Assembly: GCA_963573385.1 (NCBI GenBank)
Contig: CAUYLG010065590.1
Location: forward strand, 1-64,000
Reading direction: 5' to 3'
DNA: 64,000 nt
Origin: Cacajao melanocephalus
Lineage: Eukaryota; Chordata; Mammalia; Primates; Pitheciidae
This document shows positions 34,765-45,819 of the stretch, piece by piece. The translations under genes were made by a program, and so were the position numbers. Numbering within the stretch: position 1 is the stretch's first letter; each line of letters starts with the position of its first letter. The notes beneath the pieces were generated by a model. The model saw only the letters and a list, made by a program, of their open reading frames with translations, was not told the origin of the DNA and searched no databases.

Positions 34765-35160
34765 TTTTATCATTGGTAAGGCAGGGAAGGGAGTGTTACC
34801 CTACATTATGAATAAGGAAATAGAAAGGCAGAGATGTGACCTAATTAGTTCATTCTGATGGTACGGTGCATCACTGAGTGTTCATCTTTGCATTCCCAGT
34901 GCCTAGCGTGATATCTGGTAAACAATAGGAATCACTACTTTTTGAGCACTTGCTGTGTTTCAGATGCTTTGCAAAAGTGTTTTCTTCACTGGCATAACAA
35001 CGCTGGAAGGCAGGAATTCTTAACCCATTTTGCAGTGGGGAAATGGAGGGTGAGTTGTGTTAAGTAAGATCTCAAGGTCTGGAGCTCGCAGGTAGTGAAA
35101 TTGAGACTTGGACCCTAGTCAGTTTAATTGTAAATCCTGCCTCTTTCTGCCTCTGCATAG
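34765..35160 (-). repeat. MIR pieces, antisense, with an L2 tail between
   Basis: 34765-34850 ('gaataaggaaatagaaaggc') is a MIR piece. 34855-34930 has sense L2-like 'cccagtgcctagcgtgatat'. 34925-35160 is a fuller antisense MIR: 'tgagcacttgctgtgtttca', 'ggcataacaacgctggaagg', 'cattttgcagtggggaaatg'. Confidence 0.6.
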
Positions 35161-35244
35161 TGACCCTCTGGTTTATCTTACTCCAATAGGAGATATTTCT
35201 TGACCAGCACCATCCCTTCAGCATTGCTATATTTTTTTTTGGTA

Positions 35245-35375
35245 CAGATCTGAGGTTCAAAAACGGTAGATGGCTCACTCAAGGTCATAGAGATACTAGA
35301 TGGCAAAGAGGGGATTTGAACCCAGGTTTAGCCTAGTTCTGATGTCCTTGCTCCTTCTCCCAATGTGCTGCTTTG
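35245..35375 (-). repeat. MIR, antisense
   Basis: 'cactcaaggtcatagagata' and 'gatttgaacccaggttta' in reverse MIR order. Confidence 0.7.
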
Positions 35376-36095
35376 GACATTTGCTGAGCTGGGGCTCAGC
35401 ATCTAAGTGTTAAATGAATTAACAGCCCATTCCAGCCCTATTCCTGTCTTTGTATTTCGCAGGAAAAACAGCCAACGGGTGCTGTTGCTCCAGAGGACTT
35501 TATGACTTGGGACAGTAGCTGGTTTCTTGAGGGCTGAAAGTGATGGACGTTTTCCCCTGGGAATGAGAATTCTGTGAAGGGCCCACACTGCCGGTGGTCT
35601 CAGCCCGCTTTTTCTTAGGACTTGACAGGGGGTGGTTGTGGAGTTGCCCGTCATGGGTGCTGGCAAAACAATAACTACGTTATTCTCTACTTTTTGGGAT
35701 TATTTTTAAAAGGCCAACTAAAGACCAGAGGAAATGGAGTTTGCGAGGCGGTGCAGCGCTGGTGTTACCCACGGCTTGTCACCTTTTCTGTCTTATTTCT
35801 GTTCATGGAAATTCAGACAGGCTGAGGCCTCTGGTGCTTGCACGCAGGACAATGGTTTCAGGGGACTTTAGCCCTCAAGGAGACAAGAACAACTTTGTGT
35901 CAGTAACTGTTGATTGACCTAAAAACATGTTAGATGGTTTGTTCTGGCAACATAAAAGCATAAAGTCATAAGTATTTCTAACAATGATGATTGACCCTGG
36001 TGTTACTTTTTAAAAAAGTTGTTACCCTTTGCAACCTCAGATGACCCTAAGGCACCACAATGAGGTAAGTAGGACACTAGCTGAGTTAAGATCAC
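35376..36095. other. No feature seen
   Basis: Unplaced; slightly GC-richer around 35500-35830. Confidence 0.4.
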
Positions 36096-36335
36096 AGGCA
36101 CTGGGATCATCCTGGTTTGGATACTGGCTCTATCACTTACCATGGGGTTAGCCAACGGTAATCCCACTTAGCATGGGGTTGCCCCTCTGATCCTCAGTTT
36201 TCTCATCTCTAAATATGGATAATAATATCAAATGACTAGGGCTATTTGCGCATGAAATGACAAAATATAAGAACAGTGCATAAATCAGGGGCTAGCGGAG
36301 AGTAAGTACTCAAAGTGGCACTGTGATGCTTGTAC
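36096..36335 (+). repeat. MIR, sense, with a short internal repeat
   Basis: 'tggtttggatactggctcta', 'tcctcagttttctcatctct' and 'aatatggataataatatc' follow MIR. The phrase 'catggggtt' with flanks occurs twice (about 36142 and 36173), an internal partial duplication. Confidence 0.75.
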
Positions 36336-37321
36336 AGGTAAATCACCTGCTGCTGTGGGAGGACATGTGATGTGGGCAAGCTCACCCAGCAAATGAAAGG
36401 CAAATAGGTACTGGCTGTCTTAATTCCAGAGGTTCTAACCCAGCCTCCTCCTGATTGAATCCTCTTCTCTGAGTCTGTTTATTCACTGTCTCTGCCAGCT
36501 CTTTCCAAGTGTGAACCCAGTGGAGACCTTTGCAAACTGAAGTCATGAAGCAGGTTGCATGAGGTATACCCATCTCCTGGCAGCTGTCTCCACAGACACA
36601 GCCTGGCTTTTGTCTGCATCCCTTACCTAGGTAAGTACAACCCTTTCCTAACTGCTTTCCCCATTTCGTTTTGATCATACACTGCTGCTGGAGCAACACT
36701 GCTAAAAATATTTACTTTAAAACCCTTAACCAGCACTCAAGACCTCATCCACTCTAAGCCCTCACTGGGAAGCAGGGTTTTCATTTCTCCTGACCTATCC
36801 TTGCCTCATAGTACTAGCTGAGGGACGTGGTCTGTCCAAAGGATCTTAGAACGTAAACAGTCCATTCATCGCTCTGGATGTTTGAGGTTCCCTTTTGGAA
36901 TCAAGCGGAGCCATCAGAAGGTCAATGGACTATGTATTGCCACAGTCCTGTGCAGAATCAAGCTGGGTTATGCCCTCACTGCCTCTGTCCCACATTGGGA
37001 CACCATTGTGAATACTATTCACTATATCACACACTGTCTCCTGTGTGAAGCCCATGGAAGAAATTCTTTTAGAACTATCTTGGGAAAATAGATATGGATT
37101 GGCTCTCCTTTGTACTGTGGCTGCCAGGAAACTGGAAGTCACACTTGAAACTGTACCATAGCAGCCAGTGAGACTTTATGGTCTGGCTTTTGGGCTCTGT
37201 GTTCTTTCTCCATTATGTATAGTTTCTCTCATTCTTACTCCTTATGCTAATGAACTCAGTCATGGGATACGATTGAAATAAGAAACAAAGTGTCTGGTAT
37301 TGTAGAAGTTAATTTGTGAAG
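36336..37321. other. No feature seen
   Basis: A 105-codon minus frame (36382-36699) and short plus frames near 36882 match nothing known. Confidence 0.4.
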
Positions 37322-37548
37322 TAATAATAATAACAATAATAAGTAACACTTATTGAGTAATTGCTATGTGTGAGGCATTGTTCTAAGTCCCTTATGTGCA
37401 TTTTTGTGTTTAATTTTCACACAACCTTAAGTGGTAGGTGATATTATTGTCCCATTTTTACAGAGGAGGAAACTGAGGCATTAAACGATAAATGGTTTGC
37501 CCAATGTTATAAAGCAAGTAATTGGCAAAGTCAAACTTTGAATGGATA
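37322..37548 (-). repeat. MIR, antisense
   Basis: A very clear copy: 'aacacttattgagtaattgc', 'tgtgaggcattgttctaag', 'gaggaggaaactgaggcat'. Confidence 0.9.
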
Positions 37549-38390
37549 ATTTGACTCCAGAAACTAAGACCTGATTGATCCATTAGGCATTAAGCTTCCG
37601 AAGAAACAAGAGAAATGGACATAGCTAATCAAACGTTAGGTAGCTTGTTCTTGCTTGTAAGAGAAATGAGATGTGGTATAGGTAAGAGGTTGCTAAGGTT
37701 GATGTACACATAGGAGCAACTAGAAAAGTGAATAGATCTGAGTGAGGCTGCAGGCTCTGGAAGAGCTCACTGTGTTTCAATGTGTTCTGGAATGGGGACA
37801 TCTGTGAGCAGAGCCAGTGGTTGTTTCAGCTTAGGTGACTTCATCATGTATATCCTACCTGCCTCTATAACTTAAGTTTCAGACAGGCCAATTATTTTCA
37901 GTTCCACAACCCTGCCAACCAGCCCGCCCTCTTGCCCTGGGTGTGGATATGCTGCTCCTCCTTCACCTCCAGGCTTAGTGTTGTAAACTAGTCCATTTTT
38001 CAGGAAACAGCTCAGAAATCCCAGGGGTGCTTTCTTGGGTTAGATGTTCTGTCACAGTCCCCAAACTTGCAAGTTGCTGTGTTTTTCTTTCCTACAGTGC
38101 TGAATGCACTATTATTGCTCTATTTTCTCTTGTAGACGCAGAGATTCTTGAGGGCAATGCAGCATGTCTTATTCTGCATTGCATGTTGGAGTCATTACGT
38201 ATGTTTGTGTGCATAGTCTCTCCATGAAGATTTGTCAAGCAGTAAATTGTATCTGCTCTGTACTTCTGTCTGCATAAATATTCAAATGATCCTACAGTGT
38301 TATTTTACTGTGTTTGGTCTCATGTACGCCTCACTGTGGAATGAAATAGGGTATACACGAGCAAGCAAGCAAATAAACAATTACATGTAA
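37549..38390. other. Mostly unassigned
   Basis: 38020-38220 may be an eroded sense L2 ('ttcttgagggcaatgcagc'), too weak to call firmly. Confidence 0.35.
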
Positions 38391-38394
38391 CTCA

Positions 38395-38545
38395 AATTTG
38401 CATAGTGCTTTATAGATGATGTCATTTAATATCAATTATCTCATTGGTTATAACACTGTCATTTTGCACATGAGGAAAGAGACAGCTTAGGATTGCTCAG
38501 CCTATGAGGTAGTTTAAGGCGGGCTCAAATCCAGAACAGGGGCTT
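38395..38545 (-). repeat. MIR-like, antisense
   Basis: 'catagtgctttatagatgat', 'catgaggaaagagacagctt' and 'cgggctcaaatccagaac' in reverse MIR/MIR3 order. Confidence 0.6.
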
Positions 38546-38549
38546 TGGA

Positions 38550-38715
38550 TAACCCAGGTCCTGGGCATAAAGCCTGACCTGACCACTTGAGGGCCTCTTT
38601 GAAATTTAATTTTCTCATTTCTAAAATGGAAATAATAATAGAACCCAGGGTAGCAATGCAGATCCAGAGAGTTATGCTAAGTGCAAAGGCTGCATAAATG
38701 CTTGGTGAATACATT
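38550..38715 (+). repeat. MIR-like, sense
   Basis: 'gaaatttaattttctcattt', 'ctaaaatggaaataataata' and 'gttatgctaagtgcaaagg' follow MIR. It abuts the previous copy tail to tail. Confidence 0.6.
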
Positions 38716-39534
38716 AATATGCAATCTAACTCTGTAGAAAACTTTGCAACAAATGCCAGGTTGTAAGAAAGCAGTGGAATTCCTTGTATATTCCTGACCA
38801 CACTCATTCTTCCTCCTAACTTTCTGCTCATTCACTTCCCTCTAGATCTTGCAGTTACTAAGATCCTTAGTTTTTGCCACGTGTGTGTTATTTCATAATT
38901 CTTGGCCTTGCTTTGGATTCCCACTCTCCCTGAGCTCGTTCCCCAAGACTTGTTCTTTTGCTGAATTGGAAGACTTCCTTTCCTCTTGCACAACTTCTCT
39001 GATTCCACAGCTGTGACATTCCACCTGGCAGGGAGCTCTGCTGTGGACACAGAGCTCACTTGGGGGCCTCAGCCGGGAACACAGAGACCTCACTGCCTTG
39101 ACCTAGCAGAGAACACCTTCCTCTGATTCTAGGAAATGCATGAGAGGACCTGCATTATCTCAAAGCCAACATTTTTCAGGCATTGGACAATTTGATGGTG
39201 GAGTTCATTCCCCGCTTCCATCTGGCCTGGTTCGTTTTGATCTGTCAAGTATCCTTGGGGCCAGACAGACTGCCAGATTGGGTAATTTTCTCAGAAAAGA
39301 GCTGTAAAGATGAGGGTTTCAGATGTGCTTTCAGCATGAATCATGAGTTGCAGGCACCAGGGCCAATGCAGAGCATATGTCCATCAATGAGGGTGGGGTA
39401 AAGCAAAGTGGGAGCTACATGTGACATCCTTGGGACTGCCACAGTTCAAAGGAAAGTTCTGCACCTGTGAACTTTAAGTACCTTTTAAAGGTATTTCTAT
39501 AACCCTTTAGATTGAATTCACATTGTTGTTTGTT
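38716..39534. other. No feature seen
   Basis: Unplaced sequence with short opposed frames. Confidence 0.4.
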
Positions 39535-39910
39535 AAACAAAAAATTATTGAGCCTTGAAACAGATAGATATGGTCCTGGCAGTCTAGTTGGAAACATCGG
39601 CCTGTAAGGGACAAGTAAAATATCATGTGATGAGGGCTGTGGTGAAGGAAGCACAGAGAGTTATGAGATGCTGTGTAAAAGGCCCTCCATGCAGACTTGG
39701 TGGGGGTGGTGAAGATGGAGGTGACAGGTGGCAGGGAAAACTTGTCAGAGGAATTTATCACTTAGCTAAGATCTAACGAATGAGCTGAAATTAGCTAGTT
39801 GAAGAATAATCCAGGGAAGAGTAATCCAGAAGCAAGAAATAATAATACTTGTAAAACCCTGGAGGCGAGGGAGCATAATGTGTTTGAGAAACAAACACCG
39901 TTTCTGAGTG
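39535..39910 (-). mobile_element. L2 3' region, antisense
   Basis: 'gagccttgaaacagatagat', 'gtggtgaaggaagcacaga', 'cagagagttatgagatgctg' and 'gagggagcataatg' follow L2 reversed, poorly preserved. Confidence 0.45.
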
Positions 39911-40127
39911 GGACTGGGGTGGAGGCAAAGATGGGGTGAAAACAACAAAGAGATCCAGGCACTCCCTACTTTTTCCCTCGTTTCACTTTACTACAACATT
40001 TGCCTGCGCAAAATGTGCTCAGGAATATATGTGTTAAATGAGAAATTCCTTACATTCATAGATTCAGAAATACTTAAAAGTTCTAATGGGAATTTAAAAG
40101 CCACCCATTCAGAAAGGAGGTTATTTT

Positions 40128-40245
40128 AAAGGTGGGACCTCTGTAAGTAAAGAAGCAACTCAGAACTTTCCTGGGTATGGCAGGATTTTGCAGGATTTGG
40201 ATCCCAGGATTTGGCCTTGTTACTAAGCTATTATATGGGCCCTAG
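40128..40245 (+). pseudogene. ERV1 pol (reverse transcriptase) remnant
   Basis: In the frame of 40147 the codons read KKQLRTF then [14 protein letters not shown], a typical gammaretrovirus-like motif in the RT connection region, until a TAG at 40243-40245. A further stop (TAA 40144-40146) lies just upstream. The pol piece is only about 100 bp and is followed at once by env sequence, so RNase H, integrase and the rest of pol are deleted. Confidence 0.75.
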
Positions 40246-40696
40246 CAGGACCAGAACATGAACTGCTAGGAGGGGTTTGCATGTAATAAACCACACCTGT
40301 TGTTCTTATATTAACAATCAGAGTTAGCTGAACTGCTAGTTCAAAAGATTTGCCAACAGACTATCTGGCTACATAATTTCAACAACCCCAACTCCTCAAG
40401 CCATACTCCACCAAAGGGTACCTACCAAATATAGCATGATTCCTACCTTCCTGGGACCTTTAATAGCTATCTTGTTCCTACTAATCCTTGGTCATTGTTT
40501 ATTTCGCTTCCTTGTAAAGTTTGCGTCTTCCAGGTTACAACGGTTGCATGTCAACATGATGATGATGCAAGGATTCCAATCAGCTGCTGCCTTGGAATTA
40601 GACTCTTTTGATGACTTAGACTCTAAGTGCTGGGAACACTTAGACCAGGCAGCCAGAGATCTCCATGCCCTCACTAGGCAGGGCCATCACCCCTAA
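40246..40696 (+). pseudogene. ERV1 env (transmembrane subunit) remnant
   Basis: The segment begins near GGVC (40269-40280) and continues, one base out of frame, into the adjoining pair of Cys codons (40298-40303): the space is 17 nt, where the conserved C-x6-CC of gammaretrovirus-like TM needs 18. Two stops follow (40325-40327 and 40337-40339). The last 86 codons from the ATG at 40436 are open: a hydrophobic membrane span near residues 4-25, then a charged cytoplasmic tail ending at TAA 40694-40696. A working envelope is ruled out by the breaks. Confidence 0.75.
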
Positions 40697-40773
40697 GCAG
40701 CAGGAAGTAGATACAGAAGACTGACATTCTTCCTCATTAACCCTTAAGAATAAAGGGATGGAATCTCTGCAGC

Positions 40774-40781
40774 GGGGAAAA
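40774..40781 (+). other. Polypurine tract of the ERV
   Basis: ggggaaaa sits directly before the TG that opens the LTR, the normal plus-strand priming position. Confidence 0.6.
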
Positions 40782-41162
40782 TGAGACAGGAATAATACAG
40801 GGTGGTCACAGGAGAACAGAAAATTCCAGGCAGCAGTTTCACATGACTAGCAAAAGGAAACTGTTAAAATAGCTGCAGAAGCTATAGGCTGATAAGACTG
40901 TGAAAAACCAGGATGTGGACAAAGCTGGCTAAGACTGGCTAGACACAACATGACACTGGAATTGACCTAGTTTTCACCTAAGACCTCATTATATGCTCAT
41001 TAACATGATAAATCACGCGCCCACCAGTGCCATGTCAGTACAGGAACACCCATAATTGGTATAAAAATGATGTCATCACAGTTCTGAGGTATCGCCACCT
41101 TTTTTCCAGGAAACTTCCTGGATAACCTCCACCAGACTGACCTGTTGCTTTTTCATCAGTTA
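40782..41162 (+). mobile_element. ERV1 3' LTR, end eroded
   Basis: Starts TGAGACAGG after the polypurine tract. 'ttcacctaagacctcatta', 'atcacgcgcccaccagtg' and the TATA box at 41060-41067 are followed by a U5-like leader. No clear CA end is visible before the MER20 relic at 41166. No 5' LTR, primer site or gag was found to the left. The HERV group name is uncertain. Confidence 0.75.
41060..41067 (+). promoter_or_regulatory. LTR TATA box
   Basis: tataaaaa in the expected U3 position of the ERV LTR. Confidence 0.55.
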
Positions 41163-41165
41163 GGG

Positions 41166-41315
41166 CAGTGGTCCTATCACTGGCTAAACATTAGAATTTC
41201 CAGGAGGAGAAGCAGGCCTAGACTGTACCTTGGACCAACTGAATCAAAATCATTAAGTACAGGGTCCTGATTCTCAGGTGATTCTCTTTGTGTAGCTCCA
41301 GTTGAGAACAGATCG
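41166..41315 (+). mobile_element. MER20 relic
   Basis: 'cagtggtcctatcactggct', 'ttagaatttccaggaggag', 'tgaatcaaaatcattaagt' and 'tctcaggtgattctctttg' match MER20. Confidence 0.7.
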
Positions 41316-41579
41316 CCCTAGGGAGAGTTTTCCAGGTCTTTGCTGTCTGGGCTGGGAGAGATTTGACATTTACTTACATCAGGAAAGGTAGAAATGGAAA
41401 AGTACATGTTGCATGGATCAAAGAGTGCAGTATGTTAATAGAAATCTAGAGAGAGCTATCTAGATGTAGAATTGTTATGTAATTTATCATTCAGGCAGAG
41501 ACACTATTAACTGGACAGAACACTGGACTATGAGTGCAAACTGAGATTGCCATGGATGAACCAAAATAAATGACAACTC

Positions 41580-42628
41580 TCTATTTTGTCACCAATTCTA
41601 TTGCTCCCATTCTTTCTAGAGCCTTTTCCCAATGAGGCTTTTACCCCATTATTCATAAGAACTTTTATTGTCCTGGTCACCAATTTCCACATGGCTGAAC
41701 CTAAGGGTCAATTGTCTGTCCACTTTTTATTTGGCCCAACAGTTGATTTCGTTGATTCTTTCTTTACTTGGCTATATACTACACTCCTCTGTTTTTCCTC
41801 CCAGCTTACTGGCTAGTTTCCCTTTGTGCTGGTTCCTTATAACTCTCTGACCTTTTAATATCAAAGTGCACCTGGGTTCAGTCCCAGGCCCCATCTTTGT
41901 CTCTCCCCACCCTCTTTGACAATGTCATCCAGTTTCATTGATTGGAATGTTATTGTTATGCTGACAAGTCCCAAATTTGTGCTTCTAGCCCTGGACCTCT
42001 TCTGTGAATTCCAGACTCTTCCTTGAAATGCCAATTTGACATCTCACCTGAGTGATAGAAGAACCTGACGTCAGCTTTCCAGCAACTGAACTCCAGCATC
42101 CCCCTGCCCCTGCATAAGATCTGTTTTGCTCACAGTCTTCCTCATTTTAATAAGCAATAACCCCTTTCATCTAATTGCTCAGACCAGAAAACTGATTGCT
42201 TTTCCAATGGCTTCTCTTTTTCTTAATCCCCACATTCAATCTATCAGCAAGTGCCTTCAAAATAAATCCAGAATTTGCCCACCTCTTATCCCACAACTGC
42301 CTTCATTCTGTGATAAGCCACCATCGTTCTGTGCCTAAATGATTTCACCAATGGGTCTCTGTGCTTCTGTTCTGGCTCCCCTGCTGACTCTTCTCAACTC
42401 CACAACCAAATTAATGCTTTTAAAATACATGCCAGTTAATCTCACTTTGCTGTTCAGAATGTCCAATGGCCTACCATCCCATACAAAGAGGCCAGTGTTT
42501 ACAATGACCTTCAAAGCTCTGTATTCTCACCTCCCATCTCCTGTCTCATCTGCTTCCACCATCTCCTTCACTTATACTGCTCTCCCCACACTTGCATCAG
42601 ACTTGGTCCTAAAATACACAACACTTGG
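41580..42628 (+). mobile_element. L2 ORF2 and 3' region, left part
   Basis: Long sense L2: 'ctggtcaccaatttccacat', 'gggttcagtcccaggcccca', 'gctgacaagtcccaaatttg', 'ccaatttgacatctcacctg', 'atccagaatttgcccacctc', 'aatgtccaatggcctaccat'. It is broken at about 42629 by an MLT1 LTR and resumes at 43264. Open frames inside are decayed L2 reverse transcriptase. Confidence 0.85.
42066..42073. promoter_or_regulatory. Perfect CRE palindrome TGACGTCA in L2
   Basis: Second full CREB/ATF site of the window, inside the L2 body; likely incidental. Confidence 0.2.
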
Positions 42629-43262
<634 letters not shown>

Positions 43263-43263
43263 A

Positions 43264-43682
43264 GATGATCATTTCCTCTAACTTGGACCCGTAGCATTAC
43301 TGCCACCTCTGGGCCTTCAACGTTCCTTCTGCCTTAATGGCTTACACCAGATATCCCTCTACTCACTCTTTTATTTCCTTTGAGTCTTTGCTCTAAAGGC
43401 AACTTCCATAAGAGGTCTTGGAGGAACGCTCCTTAAAGTATCACCTTCTTTCTCCCCCAGCACAAAACGTATACTCTATCTCCTTTTATGCTATTTCCCC
43501 ACAGTATTTTTCATGACTTGATGTACTTCATAGTATACTAACTTATTTATTATTTGTCTTTCACCCACTTAAATATAAGTAAACATAGGAGCAAAGATTT
43601 CTTTTCTGCATCCCTAGTGCTTAGAAGAGTGTCTAAAATATAATAGGTGCTCAATAACTCTCTTATGAATAAATAAATTGAA
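43264..43682 (+). mobile_element. L2 3' end, right part
   Basis: Resumes after the LTR with 'ctctgggccttcaacgttcc', 'gtctttgctctaaaggcaac' and ends 'ggtgctcaataactctctta' then 'tgaataaataaattg'. Confidence 0.85.
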
Positions 43683-43814
43683 TTAGAGGAGTTGGAGTGA
43701 AGGCTGAAGTCTGGTTTTCAAGAGGATGCCATCATAATGCTTTTGTAAGGGCCCGTTGTGGGAACCTAAGGGCAACAGAAGTGGATCTCCTATGTGGATG
43801 GATCAGGGGTCATC

Positions 43815-44440
43815 AATTCAGCAAACATTTATTGAGTGCTTATTCTACATTAGAAGAGTTTCAGAGCTGCTTCTGACCTGGACGAGCTCACATGCTACTG
43901 AAAGACAGGAATGTAAACCAGGATGTTAAGCAGAATCATGTGTGCACAAAAAGGAAGGATATACATGGAAAGTAGAAGCAGAAAAGGAGGAGAGATTTGT
44001 TCAGAGGAGGAAGGGGATTTACCAAGGAAAGTTCCACAGAGAAGGTGGCAGGGCATTGCATTTGTATCAGATGAAGATAAATTCAATAGAGGTGGGGTGG
44101 AGGACAAGGCACAGCATGGAAATAGGAGTAAACAGGATGTGTCTGGTCAATGGAGAAGAGATCATCATGAATGCATCTTGAAGTAAATGGGCAGAGTTAG
44201 TGAGATGCAGACAGGTAGGCGAAATCCAGACCATTTGGGTGAGGGGAGTGGTGTCATGTTGGAGAATTTGGCTATTTTTTCAGTAGAGAGGTGATTACAT
44301 TTTGGAGACCTTAAGCAATGGGATGTGACTGACTTTGTAACATAAGAACTCAGTCTGAAGAAATGGAAGAGACCAGAAATTTCAAAATCAGTTAGGAGGC
44401 CATTTCTCAGATGAAACGTCATGAACTTAAGGTGAGTGAT
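43815..44440 (-). mobile_element. L2 3' region, antisense
   Basis: 'ttcagcaaacatttattgag', 'tcagaggaggaaggggattt' and 'ggagaccttaagcaatggga' follow L2 reversed. Open frames of 100 and 87 codons here are relics. Confidence 0.7.
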
Positions 44441-44464
44441 GAACATCTGCTTGCTCATTTTCTC

Positions 44465-44990
44465 CATTCTTCACCTAGCTAAATTCTTAGCACCCTTTAG
44501 ATTGAATAGTTCTTCCAGGAGGCCTTCCTGAGCTCCCCAAGGTCCCATTTTGTGCCTTTAATCTGTTCATTTGTTCATTCATTTAGTCTACAAATATTGA
44601 GTAAACATCTCTTTTCTACAACTATGACAAGTGTTTGGAGAATGCAATGATAACGAAATAGATATGGATTAGAGTAAGGGCTAGAAAGGAAAAGAATAGA
44701 GGGATATAAGGAAATAAATAACAGGAAAACTTAATTCAAGTTAAGGTCAGGAAACTCCTCTCAAAGGAAGCCACATTTAGATTCTTTGACTGAAAAGTAG
44801 GAGCTGACCAAGTGAAGATACAGGAAGACTCACCCAGGCAGAAGACATACATGTGCAGAGGCACCACGATGGTAAGAAGAATGTCTGTTTCCCTTTCTCG
44901 AATATGGGTACTATATCTGTAGTACTCAGCAGAGTAGCTGGGGCATAATAAGTGCTTAGAAAATATTAGTTTAGTGAATGAGTGTAGGCA
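44465..44990 (+). mobile_element. L2 sense, split by an antisense L2
   Basis: Sense pieces 44465-44562 ('ttcttccaggaggccttcct') and 44865-44990 ('gagtagctggggcataataa') flank an antisense L2 (44565-44850) that starts 'ttgttcattcatttagtcta'. The order suggests one L2 inserted in another. Confidence 0.6.
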
Positions 44991-45169
44991 TGAGTCAAGT
45001 CTAAATGTGATTGGCTATTTAGCAGACACCTCAGAGCCTGTCTTTGTAAATCCAGTATGGTTTCATTCCAGTGTGACTTGTGTTTAATTCAATTATTGAT
45101 ATTGGCAATAGCATTGATCACCCCAAATCTTAGATACAACCTGGAAATAAACAGAAGAAATAAAACACT

Positions 45170-45214
45170 GGTGTGTGGGTGTTGGTGTGTGGGTGTTTGT
45201 GTGTGTGTGTGTGT
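45170..45214 (+). repeat. TG-rich simple repeat
   Basis: Two 14-bp units ggtgtgtgggtgtt (45170-45183, 45184-45197) followed by a GT run. Confidence 0.9.
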
Positions 45215-45610
45215 AACTGAATTGTACAGTTATTTGGTTGATTACAACACTAGTTCTCTTACATGCTTCTTTACTGCAACATTTTTTGTGGGGAGAATCA
45301 GCTTAGGAGGATTTCAGAGCTGAAAATGGTTCTGGAAATCAGGTTTCCTAACCTTTTGTTATAAACTGAGACCTAAAAAGGCTCACTGTCTTGTTTGTGG
45401 TTGGATGTATGGTTATGCAAAAATAATAAGGCAGGGATATTGGAGGTAAGAGGAAGTTTTCAAAGCCTGAACAATAGTTCCTCAATACTCAACAGGCTGA
45501 GAAATAATTCCAATGGGTAGTAGAATGGGGAGCAGGCTGGGAGCATGATTGTTGTTGGTAAATGTTTAAAAAAAAAGTTCTGGATTTGTGCCTAAAAAGA
45601 AAGGAACTGT
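45215..45610. other. No feature seen
   Basis: Unplaced sequence before the T tract. Confidence 0.4.
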
Positions 45611-45819
45611 TTTTTTTCTTTTTCTTTTTTTTTTTTTTTTTTTTTTTTGGTCAGATATGCCCTTTAAGACAGTGAAATAACAGAAAACCCAAATGAATCT
45701 AGTTTACTTCAGAGAGCTGTAAAGATTTTACAGAGGCATTTTCATTAGTCTTCGCTTTTTCTCCAGGACCCAAGTGACCACCTGGTGATGACTTCACCAG
45801 CAGAGCGACTCCTACAGCC
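45611..45819 (-). other. Polyadenylated segment of unknown origin, fused to L1
   Basis: On the minus strand the region ends in a long A tract (T-rich at 45611-45648). Before it is a UTR-like stretch and a frame stop at 45699-45701. The frame (45699-45947, 82 residues) runs uninterrupted from L1 ORF2-like FLEENTGEILHN into VGVALLVKSSPGGHLGPGEK, which I do not recognise as L1. It may be a retrocopy joined to L1 by template switching, or an unfamiliar L1M 3' end. Confidence 0.4.
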
